From: an uncultured Lachnospiraceae bacterium
Lineage (GTDB): Bacteria > Bacillota > Clostridia > Lachnospirales > Lachnospiraceae
Direction: 5' to 3'
Length of the DNA: 64,000 nucleotides
Assembly (NCBI GenBank): GCA_910579805.1
Contig: CAJTWM010000013.1
Coordinates: forward strand, 34,630-98,629
The translations under genes and the position numbers were made by a program. The notes beneath the pieces were generated by a model. It was not told the DNA's origin. It saw only the letters and a program-made list of their open reading frames with translations, and did no database searches. Within the stretch, counting starts at the first letter, position 1; each line of letters starts with the position of its first letter. Positions 27,052 to 36,545 of the stretch are shown here, piece after piece.

Positions 27052-27928
27052 GACATCCCGCCTCCGGTTGTTTTCTCTGCCGATCTACAAGATCATTTTT
27101 GCTTTCCAATTTCTTTAACCAAATCCCTTCGCAGCGTTTGATCGTCTCCAATACCTTTGCCGGAATCAGGCACGCCGCGACCGGACGGAATATGTAAATC
27201 CATCCGACCGGAAATAACAGTCCCATTTTTTTATAGTTCCTGTATCTGATCTTCGCTTCGTTCAGCCGGAAACGCACCTTTCTCTTTTTATAAGAGTCTC
27301 TGGTCTCCCGGTAGCAGAAAAGATTTTCCTGCAGGTTATATCCCTGCTGTCCCCGCTCCGCCAGATTCATGAAAATCTCATAGTCTTCGCAGCGCAGCGT
27401 TTCCTCCGAGGCAAGATAGCCCAAATCTTCGCAAAACAGCCTCGCCCTGAACATGACCGACGGATGGATATAAGGAGAATAACGGAAATAATCGCTCATT
27501 TGCGGAATCTCCGGCATCGGCCTGCTTCCCCACACGCCCTTTTCATCAAACAGTTCCGCGCTTGTCCCACACCACCCATATTCCGGGTGCGCCTCTAAAA
27601 AAGCCACCTGCTTTTCAATACGGGAAGGTTTGGAAATGTCGTCCGCGTCCATACGCGCTATGTATTTTCCTTTGGCAAGACGGATGCATTCGTTTAAGCT
27701 GTACGCCAGCCCTCTGTTTTTTTCCTTTCCTGCCACAATGATCCTTTCGTCAAGTTCCGTCAGCTTTTGTACCAGCCTTGCCGCGTCCGGATGGGAACCG
27801 TCGTCCCAAATGACAAACTCCAGTTTTGCATATGTCTGATTCAATATGGAGCCTACCGACTCCAGCAATATTTTTTCGTCCCATTGGTTAAACACCCCCA
27901 TGATGACGGAAACAAGCGGCTGTTCCAT
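26942..27928 (-). CDS. GT2 family glycosyltransferase
   Basis: 328 residues. GT-A fold start PLVSVIMGVFNQWDEKILLESV, nucleotide-sugar region FVIWDDGSHPD and metal-binding ARMDADD (about residue 100). CEDYEIFMNLAERG is the usual acceptor-side motif. It transfers a sugar to a growing surface polymer in the cytoplasm. Its last ~35 residues are read in a frame shared with the next gene's start. It sits between the GT4 at 29182 and the ARDG protein at 27051. Confidence 0.9.
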   Translation of the reverse strand: MEQPLVSVIMGVFNQWDEKILLESVGSILNQTYAKLEFVIWDDGSHPDAARLVQKLTELDERIIVAGKEKNRGLAYSLNECIRLAKGKYIARMDADDISKPSRIEKQVAFLEAHPEYGWCGTSAELFDEKGVWGSRPMPEIPQMSDYFRYSPYIHPSVMFRARLFCEDLGYLASEETLRCEDYEIFMNLAERGQQGYNLQENLFCYRETRDSYKKRKVRFRLNEAKIRYRNYKKMGLLFPVGWIYIFRPVAACLIPAKVLETIKRCEGIWLKKLESKNDLVDRQRKQPEAGCLGRSGNISKKAGILQKNLAEESFAYAGSGQLHETAG

Positions 27929-28039
27929 TCTGCTCCCCCATTCCTGTATGTTCCGTATTCTGCTTATGATACAAGCCTGTCCTGAGAAAACCGTTCCGTT
28001 TCCCCTTATTTTCTTATGTTCACCGTTTTCCCGGATCCC

Positions 28040-29182
28040 TTATGTCGCCAGTGCTTTGCCGTATACCTCTTTCATTGTCTTTTCCACTTCTTCAGTCGTA
28101 AATTTCATTGCGGAATCCCGGCAGCAATGCGCCATCCGTTCCCGCAGCGCTTTCTCTTTATATAAGGTATTGATTGCCTGCGCAAATTCCTCCGTACTGT
28201 CCGCCCTGCAGATCAGGGCGTTTTTCCCTTGTACGGCGTATTCCCTCGTCCCTCTGTTATCGGAAACAATAAGCGGCACGCCGCATAGCAGCGCTTCTAC
28301 CGCAGCGACGCCAAAACCTTCCCGATAGGATGGAAATGCAAAACAGTCAGCCGTCTGTAAGATCTCCTCCATATCGGTCCGGAATCCTATCAGCCGGATC
28401 CTGTTTTCCAGTCCTTTTTCCCTGATCAGCTCTCTCAGCCTGCATTCCCCCTGCCCTTTGCCACAGACCGTATAATAAATATCCTGCTGCGTCAGCGCCG
28501 CAAGCGCGCCGACGATCACTTTTTGATTCTTGTTATCGTTCAGTTCCGCTGCCGTTATAATATGAAACGCCTTTTGGGGTATGCGCAGTTCCTTGCGCTT
28601 GTTTTCCCCTTTCTCCTGTTTAGGAGAAAAACGTTTCCTGTCAACGCCCACGCTATGTATCTGAAATACGCTGCCGCCGGCTTTGAGCCGAAACTTTTGG
28701 GCCCGCTCAAAATCTTCCCTATTGATGGTCACGATCAGATCCGTCATACGGGCAAGCAGCCGTTCCGCAGGATAAAACAACATCCAGTTTCTCATAGGCG
28801 CGCCTTTATAAAAATGAAATCCGTGCGCCGTATAGATCACATACGGCTTTCTTCCGCTGAGCCAGGCCGCTGCGCGCCCGGCGGCTCCGCCCATAGGATT
28901 ATGGCAATGCACGATGTCGATAGCATTCTCTTCAATAATATGCAGCAATTGTCTGACCGCCCGTAAATTTGTCCTGATCTTAAACGGACTTTTGGCGATA
29001 TCTATCTGATGCAGCCTGATTCCCTGCATTTTTAAATCCGCTTCCTGAAAAGCATAGATCGGATTTTTGAAATTGGATGCATAATGAATCTCACATCCCG
29101 CTTCTCGCAGCAGTTTTACGTTATTTTTTTCAAACTGCGGCAAAAAACCGCTGACGGTCGTCACAATCAAAACCTTCTTCAT
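28040..29182 (-). CDS. GT4 family glycosyltransferase
   Basis: 380 residues. Start KKVLIVTTVSGFLPQFEKNN; DIVHCHNPMGG and YTAHGFHFYKGAP in the N-terminal Rossmann half; the donor-binding half has CFAFPSYREGFGVAAVEALLCGVPLIVS with the EX7E pair. It resembles capsule and exopolysaccharide transferases of the EpsD/EpsF type. ATG at 29182 fits the family start, although the nearest site (AAAGGA) is about 15 bases off and ATG 29197 abuts it. First enzyme of the co-directional glycan run down to 22840. Confidence 0.9.
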   Translation of the reverse strand: MKKVLIVTTVSGFLPQFEKNNVKLLREAGCEIHYASNFKNPIYAFQEADLKMQGIRLHQIDIAKSPFKIRTNLRAVRQLLHIIEENAIDIVHCHNPMGGAAGRAAAWLSGRKPYVIYTAHGFHFYKGAPMRNWMLFYPAERLLARMTDLIVTINREDFERAQKFRLKAGGSVFQIHSVGVDRKRFSPKQEKGENKRKELRIPQKAFHIITAAELNDNKNQKVIVGALAALTQQDIYYTVCGKGQGECRLRELIREKGLENRIRLIGFRTDMEEILQTADCFAFPSYREGFGVAAVEALLCGVPLIVSDNRGTREYAVQGKNALICRADSTEEFAQAINTLYKEKALRERMAHCCRDSAMKFTTEEVEKTMKEVYGKALAT

Positions 29183-29365
29183 AAGTATCCATTGCATTCC
29201 TTTCCCGAATCCAATGCCCAAGCATATTTGAAAATAAAAGAAACAATCGTCCAAGCGGAGACAGGCTCCGCCAGACTTTTGTTTTCTAAATCCACCACAT
29301 GATATTTAGAAAATAATAAGATCTTATTTTTATTTATGATTTCATTTCACAATAAGTTAACATAA

Positions 29366-30046
29366 CTATGCAAAGTATTTTTTTCCGCACGCCGCCGTAC
29401 CCACAATACCGATCACAAGGATCACTGCCGCAGCAGGTACGGAAGAACCTGTCTTTGGAGACTGGGAAACGGTCGCTACGCTAAGTTTTACAACTGCGAT
29501 CGGAGAGAGACTTGCACTGGCAAATGTCACCGAACCTTTTGCTACGCCTGAAGGAACAATGGTTTCCCACGCGTTTCCCGTATAATGGAGAACGACAACC
29601 GCATCTCCCTCTGCAATGTCGGAAAGGCTTAAGGTCACTACATAATTCCCGTTTGCATCTTTAGCCGCTTCCGAAGGTTTTACGTCAATAACGGTAAGCA
29701 CCGAAGCCGTCACCTGTTTTCCTGAGCTTACCGCCGCTTTAGCAAGCGTCTTGTTTCCCAGTTTGGATGCGATGGATGCTATATCGTTCAAAATATTATT
29801 TTGAACCGCTACTGCCGCCGCCTGAACCGTCGTATCGGATACTTCGGATATCTTGTATCCCGCCGATACCGTTGTGCCCGATAAATATGCAGACGGAGTC
29901 GTTGTCGCCGTCATAGCCGTTGAAGCCTCCTGTGTGCGGACAGGCGCTTCGGTAGTACCCACCGTGGGACTTGCCGCAAACGCAGTCATAGACCCCATCG
30001 TCAGAACAGTCAGCGCCGTTAACACCGCTAAAAATTTCCTTTTCAT
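29366..30046 (-). CDS. Secreted cell-wall-anchored protein with SPKTG sorting signal
   Basis: 226 residues. Signal peptide 1-25 ending in TAFAA; a Thr/Ser-rich start; a ~130-residue domain with no recognised fold; then SPKTG, a hydrophobic stretch (SSVPAAAVILVIGIVGTAA) and a charged tail CGKKYFA. That is a complete sortase signal. SPKTG is a motif known for class B sortases of Clostridioides, and a class B sortase is encoded nearby at 32189. Ligand or function unknown. Confidence 0.82.
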   Translation of the reverse strand: MKRKFLAVLTALTVLTMGSMTAFAASPTVGTTEAPVRTQEASTAMTATTTPSAYLSGTTVSAGYKISEVSDTTVQAAAVAVQNNILNDIASIASKLGNKTLAKAAVSSGKQVTASVLTVIDVKPSEAAKDANGNYVVTLSLSDIAEGDAVVVLHYTGNAWETIVPSGVAKGSVTFASASLSPIAVVKLSVATVSQSPKTGSSVPAAAVILVIGIVGTAACGKKYFA

Positions 30047-30144
30047 TGATATTCCTCCCTTCCTAATATATTCATGTGGTTATATCAAACCAGAGATGTG
30101 GTTCTCCGGAAGATACCGATTCTTCTTTGCCGCGGCAGCGTACG

Positions 30145-31236
30145 CTACTCTTCCAACGGCTCATAAAACAATTCTATGATCAACTCCTGCAAGGCGGCGT
30201 CGTCTACATAGAACTCCTCGAACTGATTCCCCTGCACCGCTTCTCCCTGCAGGGAATACATATTTTCTATATCAAAGTCATATCCTATATATTCCGTTGC
30301 CATATAAGTAAAAGTATTCAGATCGATGTCCGTGACCATATATTTGCGCACCGTTTGATAAAGCTCGATGGCCACCCGGATATCCGCTACAGACTGATTT
30401 TTCGCCTCCGCCGCAAAGGTCGTCAAATACTGTTTCTGCCTTTGCAGGCGCAGTTCATTGGAATTAAAGATATTTTCATTGCGGAGACGGACATACCAAT
30501 ATGCCTTATCGCCGTACAGGGTCACCGTTTCGCCTTGATGGAGGTCCATATCATATTCCGGATAAATAATATCATCCAGCACTTCCACCGTGATGCCGCC
30601 CACCACATCGTTCAATTCCGGTATGGCGTCCATACTGACCGCCGCATAAGCATGAATAGGAATACCGTGGAACATTCGGGAAACCGCCTTTACCTGTCGT
30701 AAGCAGCTTTCTTCCTTTCCGTCCCCGTATCCGTGCTGTAATGCGATCTGTTTGGTAAATATCCCCTGATAATTTCCTTCCTCATCAAAAACATCAATCT
30801 CCGCCATGGAATTTCTATTGATCGCTATCACATAAACGTTTTTGTTGTGGGGATTGATCAGCAGAAGAAACAGCGCGTCAGCCTGCCCTCCCGCATAGCC
30901 GCCTGCCTCGTCCGCCTCCCAGCTCTGTCCTCCTACTTCTGTTACGGTTTCCTTATCGATTCCCATGACAAGTACCGTCACCAGATCTTCATTCAATGCA
31001 TATGCCTTGCCGTTATACAGCGTTTCGTTTTCTTTCTTGCGTTCGGGCGTTACTTCCCCCACGTCCAGTTCCACGCCTTCCGACCCTAAAACCGTGACGG
31101 ATAAGGATGCTTTTCCTGTCATGCGCATTACTTCCACGAGCCCTATCACAACCAACACTACCGCGAAAATATTGATCATGGTCAGCGCGGCAATTCCCAG
31201 TTTCTTTTTTTCTACGATCGTTTCTCTGCTTAACAT
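30145..31236 (-). CDS. LytR-CpsA-Psr (LCP) family protein
   Basis: 363 residues. One N-terminal membrane segment (about 13-37), then the LCP domain with LVMGIDKE, GGQADALFLLLINPHNK, VIAINRNSMAEI, and VVGGITVEVLDD. LCP proteins transfer lipid-linked glycopolymers to peptidoglycan. The position between the exporter genes and the sortase fits attachment of the polymer built here. ATG at 31236 overlaps the sortase stop (TAATG), so the two are translationally coupled. The DALF pattern is variant relative to classic TagU proteins, so enzyme activity is probable but not certain. Confidence 0.8.
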   Translation of the reverse strand: MLSRETIVEKKKLGIAALTMINIFAVVLVVIGLVEVMRMTGKASLSVTVLGSEGVELDVGEVTPERKKENETLYNGKAYALNEDLVTVLVMGIDKETVTEVGGQSWEADEAGGYAGGQADALFLLLINPHNKNVYVIAINRNSMAEIDVFDEEGNYQGIFTKQIALQHGYGDGKEESCLRQVKAVSRMFHGIPIHAYAAVSMDAIPELNDVVGGITVEVLDDIIYPEYDMDLHQGETVTLYGDKAYWYVRLRNENIFNSNELRLQRQKQYLTTFAAEAKNQSVADIRVAIELYQTVRKYMVTDIDLNTFTYMATEYIGYDFDIENMYSLQGEAVQGNQFEEFYVDDAALQELIIELFYEPLEE

Positions 31237-32189
31237 TACCTTCCCTGCTCCTTAGGGTTCAGCAATACCCCTGTTACTAAAAAACGCCAGCCGGAATCGT
31301 GGTCCGCCGTACAGGTGGACAAAGTAACGATCTTATCCTTTGCCGTCACCTCGATGTCCCGCCTTATATTTGACACCCCGTCTGTGGCCTGGTATATCTG
31401 CCTAAGATAATCTTCATAAATATACTCGTTGGTATAGTCATAGTTGTCCAAAAGATGGATCGACCCAAATTCATAGGCGGCAAATATCTGGTAAACAAAC
31501 ACATCCTCTTCCGTATAAATAAAAATATAATGGTCTTCCTGAAACAGTTCCGCATCTTCGAAATTATGCAGGGTGGAAAACATCGTCTTATCTTTTAAAT
31601 TGTGTCCGTAGATCACCGTATGGATATCCGAAAAATCCCTGCTGTTAAAATCCTCCGTATAAATACAGCCCGGATACCCTTTGGTCCCATCCATATTGTG
31701 ATCCAGATAATAGGTATTATCCGTCGGATGCTGAAGCACAGGGTAGTCCACAGTCGTATCCGGCACATAGATCCATGCGTAGATATCCGGATTTTTCTCC
31801 CGGAGCTCATCCCAGTCCAACTCTTTCCGGGGGATTTCAATATCCAGTTCCGGCGGCGGTCCCGTTTCTTCGATTTCCTCCCGGCTCCCGCTTTCCCGGT
31901 TCTCCTCCACTGTTCCGCCGTCCGGCTCTCTCTCCGTATTCTCTTCCTCGCCTCCGTTTTCTATGTCTTTTTCCGGAATCATGCCGTTTTCCCTGCCGTT
32001 CTGGTCCTCCGCGCCGTTGATCTCTTTTTGCAGATCGCTGAATCCGTCGTTCGCCTCCTGACGGTCTATGTACTGTTTAAATAGCATTCCTGCGGTGAAA
32101 ACGGCAACAATCAAACATATAAAAAATAAAACAAGCCATATCTTTGACTTCTCATTCTTCTTTTTCTTCTTCATTTCTTTTCCATCCAA
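31236..32189 (-). CDS. srtB: Class B sortase
   Basis: 317 residues. A Lys-rich N-terminus and one membrane anchor (about 17-38) are followed by an acidic linker (about 55-120). The catalytic domain has TVDYPVLQHPTDNTYYLDH, the His in VIYGHNLKDKTMF, the Cys in TLSTCTADHDSGWRF and its late Arg. TLSTC with that spacing is the class B pattern. Its likely substrate is the SPKTG protein at 30046. The start could be ATG 32189 or ATG 32174. Confidence 0.9.
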   Translation of the reverse strand: MDGKEMKKKKKNEKSKIWLVLFFICLIVAVFTAGMLFKQYIDRQEANDGFSDLQKEINGAEDQNGRENGMIPEKDIENGGEEENTEREPDGGTVEENRESGSREEIEETGPPPELDIEIPRKELDWDELREKNPDIYAWIYVPDTTVDYPVLQHPTDNTYYLDHNMDGTKGYPGCIYTEDFNSRDFSDIHTVIYGHNLKDKTMFSTLHNFEDAELFQEDHYIFIYTEEDVFVYQIFAAYEFGSIHLLDNYDYTNEYIYEDYLRQIYQATDGVSNIRRDIEVTAKDKIVTLSTCTADHDSGWRFLVTGVLLNPKEQGR

Positions 32190-32267
32190 TCCGATACCTT
32201 TATTTCATAGCCAAGGATCTTTTCGGGGATTTCCATAATCTGCGAAACCGTGGTCAGATTTGACGGA

Positions 32268-33443
32268 TCAGGAACATTTTTGTTCCGCATACCGGTCATA
32301 AACCAAGGATAAGTTGTTGAGATGTTTGCGTTTTATATCGATAGTAGGATGCACATAGCGGTTTAATGTGATATTAACATTGGAATGCCCCAAAATTTCA
32401 CTAAGGCTTTTGATATCCGCGCCGCTGTTGATGCAGTTTGTAGCGAATGTATGGCGTATTACATGAAAATTATGCCTGCCGATCCCGGCGTCCACCAAAA
32501 GCTTTTGAAAGCGATACTGATAAGTTCTCGGTTCCATCGGCCCGTTCCCTGAGACCACATATCCGCCGGGTCTATGAAATAACAACAGGTACGGCATAAT
32601 ACTGTCCGGAATCGGGATTTCTCTTTTGGAAAACATACTCTTAGGCGGCCCTTCCAGCAAAATAGTTTTCGTGGAACGATCGTCGACGGCGATCCGCTGT
32701 ACAGTCCGGTTTACATAAAGAAGCTTTCCGTTCAAGTCTATATCGCTCCATTTAAGGGAACAGATTTCTCCCAAACGCAGTCCTGTAAAAAGGCACAGCA
32801 GGATTCCGAATTTGCTTTCATCCATATTTGTATAAATCTCCTGCAAAAGACCGATCTGTTCGGATCTAGCCAGTATCTTCACAGGGGTTACAGCCTTGCG
32901 GGTCTTAGGCCGTTCTGCCGGCCGGATATTCGTATGGCAGTGCAGATTGCAATAATGCAACAGTTGATTCCATACGCAGTAAATACTTTTGACCAAACTG
33001 TCCGACCATTTTCCATCCGTAAAACAGATGTGATGATATAGGGTTTCCGCCTCTTCTCCGGACAGATCCGCCACCGATATTCCCTCCAGTTTTCCTGCAA
33101 GATACTTTTCATAAATTCCTCTGTACTTAACGTAGGTGCTGTGTTTTTTTGCGCCTGCGGTTTCCGCAAGCCATGCTGAAGCCAGCTCCGTAAGCCAGAT
33201 CTTTTCCTTTGTATCCGGATCTGACGGACATATGGGATTGGCTTTGCTCCGTTTCCTATCGTCCTCTCCGATCCCTTTTTCAAAATCATATTTTGCTTCT
33301 GTAAGTTTCGCTTTTACGTCTGCATAGGTTCTTGCATATACCGATCTGATTTTTTTCCTTCCCGTAACCGGATCCGGTACGGAAAACCTTGCCTCCCACC
33401 TGCCGTCTGCACGCTTTCTGATGTTCTCTCCTCTTCTTGACAT
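32268..33443 (-). CDS. Tyrosine recombinase / integrase (Tn916-Int-like)
   Basis: 391 residues. An N-terminal AP2-like arm-binding domain (IRKRADGRWEARFSVPD), a SAM-like core-binding domain, then the catalytic set: Arg in TGLRLGEICSLKW, HVIRHTFATN (HxxR), LGHSNVNITLNRYVH (His and nucleophile Tyr). All key residues are present. No excisionase or other mobile gene adjoins it, so it may be an orphan left by an element or a locus-specific recombinase. ATG at 33443 has AGGAGG upstream. Confidence 0.92.
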   Translation of the reverse strand: MSRRGENIRKRADGRWEARFSVPDPVTGRKKIRSVYARTYADVKAKLTEAKYDFEKGIGEDDRKRSKANPICPSDPDTKEKIWLTELASAWLAETAGAKKHSTYVKYRGIYEKYLAGKLEGISVADLSGEEAETLYHHICFTDGKWSDSLVKSIYCVWNQLLHYCNLHCHTNIRPAERPKTRKAVTPVKILARSEQIGLLQEIYTNMDESKFGILLCLFTGLRLGEICSLKWSDIDLNGKLLYVNRTVQRIAVDDRSTKTILLEGPPKSMFSKREIPIPDSIMPYLLLFHRPGGYVVSGNGPMEPRTYQYRFQKLLVDAGIGRHNFHVIRHTFATNCINSGADIKSLSEILGHSNVNITLNRYVHPTIDIKRKHLNNLSLVYDRYAEQKCS

Positions 33444-33721
33444 ATAAATTCCTCCTTGTGACCCTTAGTCTGACCCTTTATATCCAACAATATTCCTACA
33501 GATCGACCGGCCGACTCTCTTTATTTTTCCTGTCATGGCCTCCCATAGCGCGCAAAGAAAATGCGGAAAAGACTTTTTCGGCCTTTTCCGCGCTTATGCT
33601 ATCCTTTTTCCGGAGATCAATCTGACCCCTTATGTTTTCAGATTTTTTTCACGGCATTAAGATCCGCTTTAAAAAGTATGAAAATGCGGACAAATTTTCG
33701 GACAAATTTTGCTGATTTTTA

Positions 33722-33750
33722 TTGACACAAGCCGTATTATTCTGTAAACT
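33722..33750 (+). promoter_or_regulatory. Promoter-like pair facing right, no gene behind it
   Basis: TTGACA (33722-33727), 17 bp, TAAACT (33745-33750). It is the only convincing plus-strand promoter signal noticed and points at the hairpin 33811-33837 and the 3' end of the permease gene. A short RNA is possible. Confidence 0.4.
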
Positions 33751-33810
33751 ACTAAATAATATGGGCAGGTTATGTCCGATATTATAATAGGATCACTGGG
33801 ACGGCTGTTG

Positions 33811-33837
33811 TTTCGCAGATTATGGAAATCTGCGAAA
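33811..33837 (+). ncRNA. Perfect 11-bp hairpin in a possible short transcript
   Basis: TTTCGCAGATT / AATCTGCGAAA around a 5-base loop, followed 15 bases later by CTTTTTG on the plus strand. It lies about 60 bases downstream of the plus-strand promoter-like pair. Could be a small RNA end or an operator for the integrase; no family recognised. Confidence 0.3.
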
Positions 33838-33974
33838 TGGTTCGGTCGTCTTTTTGTATTATAGTGTTATTATACAACAAGCGCCGGCCGGATGCCAACA
33901 GTGACCTGACCCTACGCAGAGCGTTTTTATGGACATCTGGAAACAAGGGTGCCTTGGAGAGTCGTCAGGCACCG

Positions 33975-35273
33975 CTACAAATGCAGATAATAAGACAGCG
34001 GATAAACCTTTTCCAATATCTTAAATACCGGAAGGAACAGCGACAGATCCCAAAATACCGGGCAGATCACCGCCGCCGAAAGAACCAGCACGGGCATGGC
34101 GGACAAAAAGCGTTCCTCCCGCTTAAAAATCCGCTTTAAAAGATAACTATAACACACCATGATCACCTGATACCAAAGCAGCTTAAGAAATTCCGTTCCT
34201 ACATTGTCTACGTTTCCCGATACGGCAAACACGATCAATGCCGCAAAGCTCATCACAAACATCGGCACGCAGACAGTCAGCGTCTGAAACGTTTTCCGAT
34301 ACCGGAATCTTACCGTTCTCCCTGCCGCTTCGTCTTCCAAAACTTCCAACGTACCGCACAGACCGCAGATGTAGATCATAAGAGCCATGATTCCCCGTAC
34401 CGGTACGTTTCCGGTCTTTTCAGCCGTTTCCGTTTTTTCCTCCGCTTCCGTCTTAGGCATTCCCTGTTTTTCCTCTGCTTTCGCCGTCTTAGGCATTCCC
34501 TCTTTCTCCTCCGTTTTCGCCGTTCCGGATGTTTCCTCTTTCCCTTCCGGCTTTCCCTCCTTTTTCCGGAAATCCTGTTGTTTCTGCTGTGTACCCGCTC
34601 CCGTTTCTATACCGGAAACATCGCTTTCATAAGTGAACCGGAAAGTGCTGCCGTTATATCGGTATTTTTCAAAAAGCGACGATGCACGCTCCTCTATTTC
34701 TTTCTTATTCTCTTCCGGCCCGCCGCTTTTTCCTTCTCCTTCCAACAGAAAAAAGTCCGATACCTGCTCTCCGAAAGTCATTTCTTCATACACGGAAAAC
34801 AACGCCGCAAAAAGTACCTCGTCGCAGATCATATGTTGTCCTGTGCCGGGAGCCTCATAACTTTTTATGCTTCTCGTATAGCGTCCCTCTTTCAACCGTT
34901 CAAATAAAGTCTCCGAAAGAATATAGCCGCACTGTGCCTTTCCTGCCGCCACCTGCTCCTCTACCTCTTTTTCGGAGGCGCAAAAAGCAAAAACGACCGT
35001 ACCTTCTTTCCCGGAAAGACGCTTTGCAGCTCTTTCTATAAATTCTGCCCCTCTCTCCTGTTTTCCGTCAGCATGGCGGTCCGTATCTTCCGTTTCCGGG
35101 ATTTCCAAATAGACCGCCGCCGTTATCTTCACCGTTTTCTCTTCCGTCATTCCGTTCAAAACCACCAATACGGCAGGAACAAGAAGAAAAACAGCAAAGT
35201 ATCCCGGCGTTTTCCACATTCTTTTCCAAATACTCACAACATAGAAACCTAACCGTTTTATGACCGCACTCAT
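33975..35273 (-). CDS. ABC-2 type permease component A, large extracytoplasmic loop
   Basis: 432 residues. One N-terminal membrane segment (about 20-42), a long loop (about 45-290) and several C-terminal segments, the layout of YhgE/Pip-like ABC-2 permeases. The loop contains three imperfect Lys/Glu-rich repeats of the KTAKAEEKQGMP type (about 255-285). ATG at 35273 lies six bases after GGGAG in a dispersed hairpin element. Last gene of the four-gene unit starting at 38695. Substrate unknown. Confidence 0.75.
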   Translation of the reverse strand: MSAVIKRLGFYVVSIWKRMWKTPGYFAVFLLVPAVLVVLNGMTEEKTVKITAAVYLEIPETEDTDRHADGKQERGAEFIERAAKRLSGKEGTVVFAFCASEKEVEEQVAAGKAQCGYILSETLFERLKEGRYTRSIKSYEAPGTGQHMICDEVLFAALFSVYEEMTFGEQVSDFFLLEGEGKSGGPEENKKEIEERASSLFEKYRYNGSTFRFTYESDVSGIETGAGTQQKQQDFRKKEGKPEGKEETSGTAKTEEKEGMPKTAKAEEKQGMPKTEAEEKTETAEKTGNVPVRGIMALMIYICGLCGTLEVLEDEAAGRTVRFRYRKTFQTLTVCVPMFVMSFAALIVFAVSGNVDNVGTEFLKLLWYQVIMVCYSYLLKRIFKREERFLSAMPVLVLSAAVICPVFWDLSLFLPVFKILEKVYPLSYYLHL

Positions 35274-35312
35274 TTTTGCTCCCATCCGTGCGCTGAAGCG
35301 CACATACCAATC
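35274..35312 (-). repeat. Dispersed hairpin element, copy 6 (permease leader)
   Basis: Minus strand GATTGGTAT, stem GTGCGC TTCA GCGCAC, then GGATGGGAG and, five bases later, the ATG at 35273. Nearly identical to the panC copy. Confidence 0.75.
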
Positions 35313-35327
35313 CATCTATTTAAAAAA

Positions 35328-36515
35328 TCACTTCCTACTACTGCCGCTCCTCCGGCTCCTGAAATACACGCTCATGATAAAAAATCCGGCTCCGTAAAAT
35401 ATGCTGATCGCCGCTTCTCTTTTGACAGATTCCCCCAGCACCGCATTTCCGATCCCCTGAATCCAATAAGTAGACGGCAGGAATGCCGCTATATGCCGAA
35501 TCTCCTTCGGAAAAAATACCTGCGGAATGATGCCGCCGCTCAAAAATAGAAGCATCACCGTTAAAAAGGTCAAAAGCAGTACCGCACCGCTTTTTTTCTC
35601 CACCGCTTCATAGACCATCAGGATAAACGCAGCCATGCTCCCCGCGACCGCCCACACTTCCATAAATCGTAACGAAAATCTCCCTGTAAAAAAGACCGCT
35701 GCCGCACCGGCCAAAGCAACCGCCCCGTAAATACCAAACACAGTAAGCCATCTTGCGGCCTGCTGTCCGCCTTCCCCGACCCCGGCTCTCTTATATTGTC
35801 CGGGCGACGCAGGGCCGTCCCGTTTTAAAAACATTCCCATGGGAAGCCCCATAAAAAGTAAAAGCGCCGTTACGGCTGAGGCAAAATAATAATCCTGTAT
35901 AGAAAGGCTGCCCGTTGCGGATACCTGCTTATAATGAAACAGGCTGCCCCGGCCAAGTGCCATCTCCAGATTGTCCCTATTGATACGGTTTTGCAGGTCG
36001 GTCAGCCCTTCCGTAACCTCTAATTCTCCGGCAAGCTCATACGCCGCATAGATTTCCGCCTGCGCCACCGAAAGCATTTCCGCGCCAGCCTGTGTCAATT
36101 CTTTAAAGAATGCGCCGGCCCCGTCCGGTTCCCCACTGCAGATCACAGTCACGGAAGGATTCCGTCCACTTAAAATCCCTTCTATGGGATCTTCGTTCAC
36201 TAGTATGACTGCCGCAAATTCTCCTGTTTTCAGCCCCCTTTCCGCCTCTTCTTTGCCGCACTTTACGAACGTTATCCCTTTTTCCGCTTTTTTCACATAC
36301 TCATAGGCAAATTCCGTAAGCGGATTCTCCTCTTCCATCACAACGGCCGCCCTAATCTCTACTGGTTTTCCGCTATACAACATCTTCGTAGCGCAAAAAG
36401 CAATTGCTCCGGCCACAAGAGCCAGAACAATTGCCTGTATCATCATTTTAGGAAATACCCGCCATGCGCGTTTATTTTCCGCCTGCAATAATCGGAGCCA
36501 AAATCTCATCGTCAT
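35328..36515 (-). CDS. ABC-2 type permease component B
   Basis: 395 residues. N-terminal membrane segment (about 22-43), a ~170-residue extracytoplasmic loop, then five C-terminal segments with FLSGGIIPQVFFPKEIRHIAAF and LPSTYWIQGIGNAVLG, the family's conserved end. With the protein at 35273 it would form the two halves of one exporter. The start is unclear: ATG 36515 or 36509 follow ACGGGG; a GTG at 36530 is in frame. Confidence 0.8.
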   Translation of the reverse strand: MTMRFWLRLLQAENKRAWRVFPKMMIQAIVLALVAGAIAFCATKMLYSGKPVEIRAAVVMEEENPLTEFAYEYVKKAEKGITFVKCGKEEAERGLKTGEFAAVILVNEDPIEGILSGRNPSVTVICSGEPDGAGAFFKELTQAGAEMLSVAQAEIYAAYELAGELEVTEGLTDLQNRINRDNLEMALGRGSLFHYKQVSATGSLSIQDYYFASAVTALLLFMGLPMGMFLKRDGPASPGQYKRAGVGEGGQQAARWLTVFGIYGAVALAGAAAVFFTGRFSLRFMEVWAVAGSMAAFILMVYEAVEKKSGAVLLLTFLTVMLLFLSGGIIPQVFFPKEIRHIAAFLPSTYWIQGIGNAVLGESVKREAAISIFYGAGFFIMSVYFRSRRSGSSRK

Positions 36516-36545
36516 CCCCGTCTTTCCCACGCACTTTCGGAAACA

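Larger units (their letters stand above)
33444..33974. other. 531-bp gene-free stretch next to the orphan integrase
   Basis: No supportable gene on either strand. It holds four TGACCC-type repeats (33459, 33471, 33623, 33907) that could be arm sites for the integrase, a GCGGAAAAG / CTTTTCCGC hairpin (33563-33591), a plus-strand promoter-like pair at 33722-33750 and an 11-bp perfect hairpin at 33811-33837. Confidence 0.5.

Noticed and set aside
33822..34139. 105-codon plus-strand frame behind the promoter-like pair
   Set aside because: It runs into the antisense of the permease gene and has no ribosome site; a non-coding RNA would fit the hairpin better.
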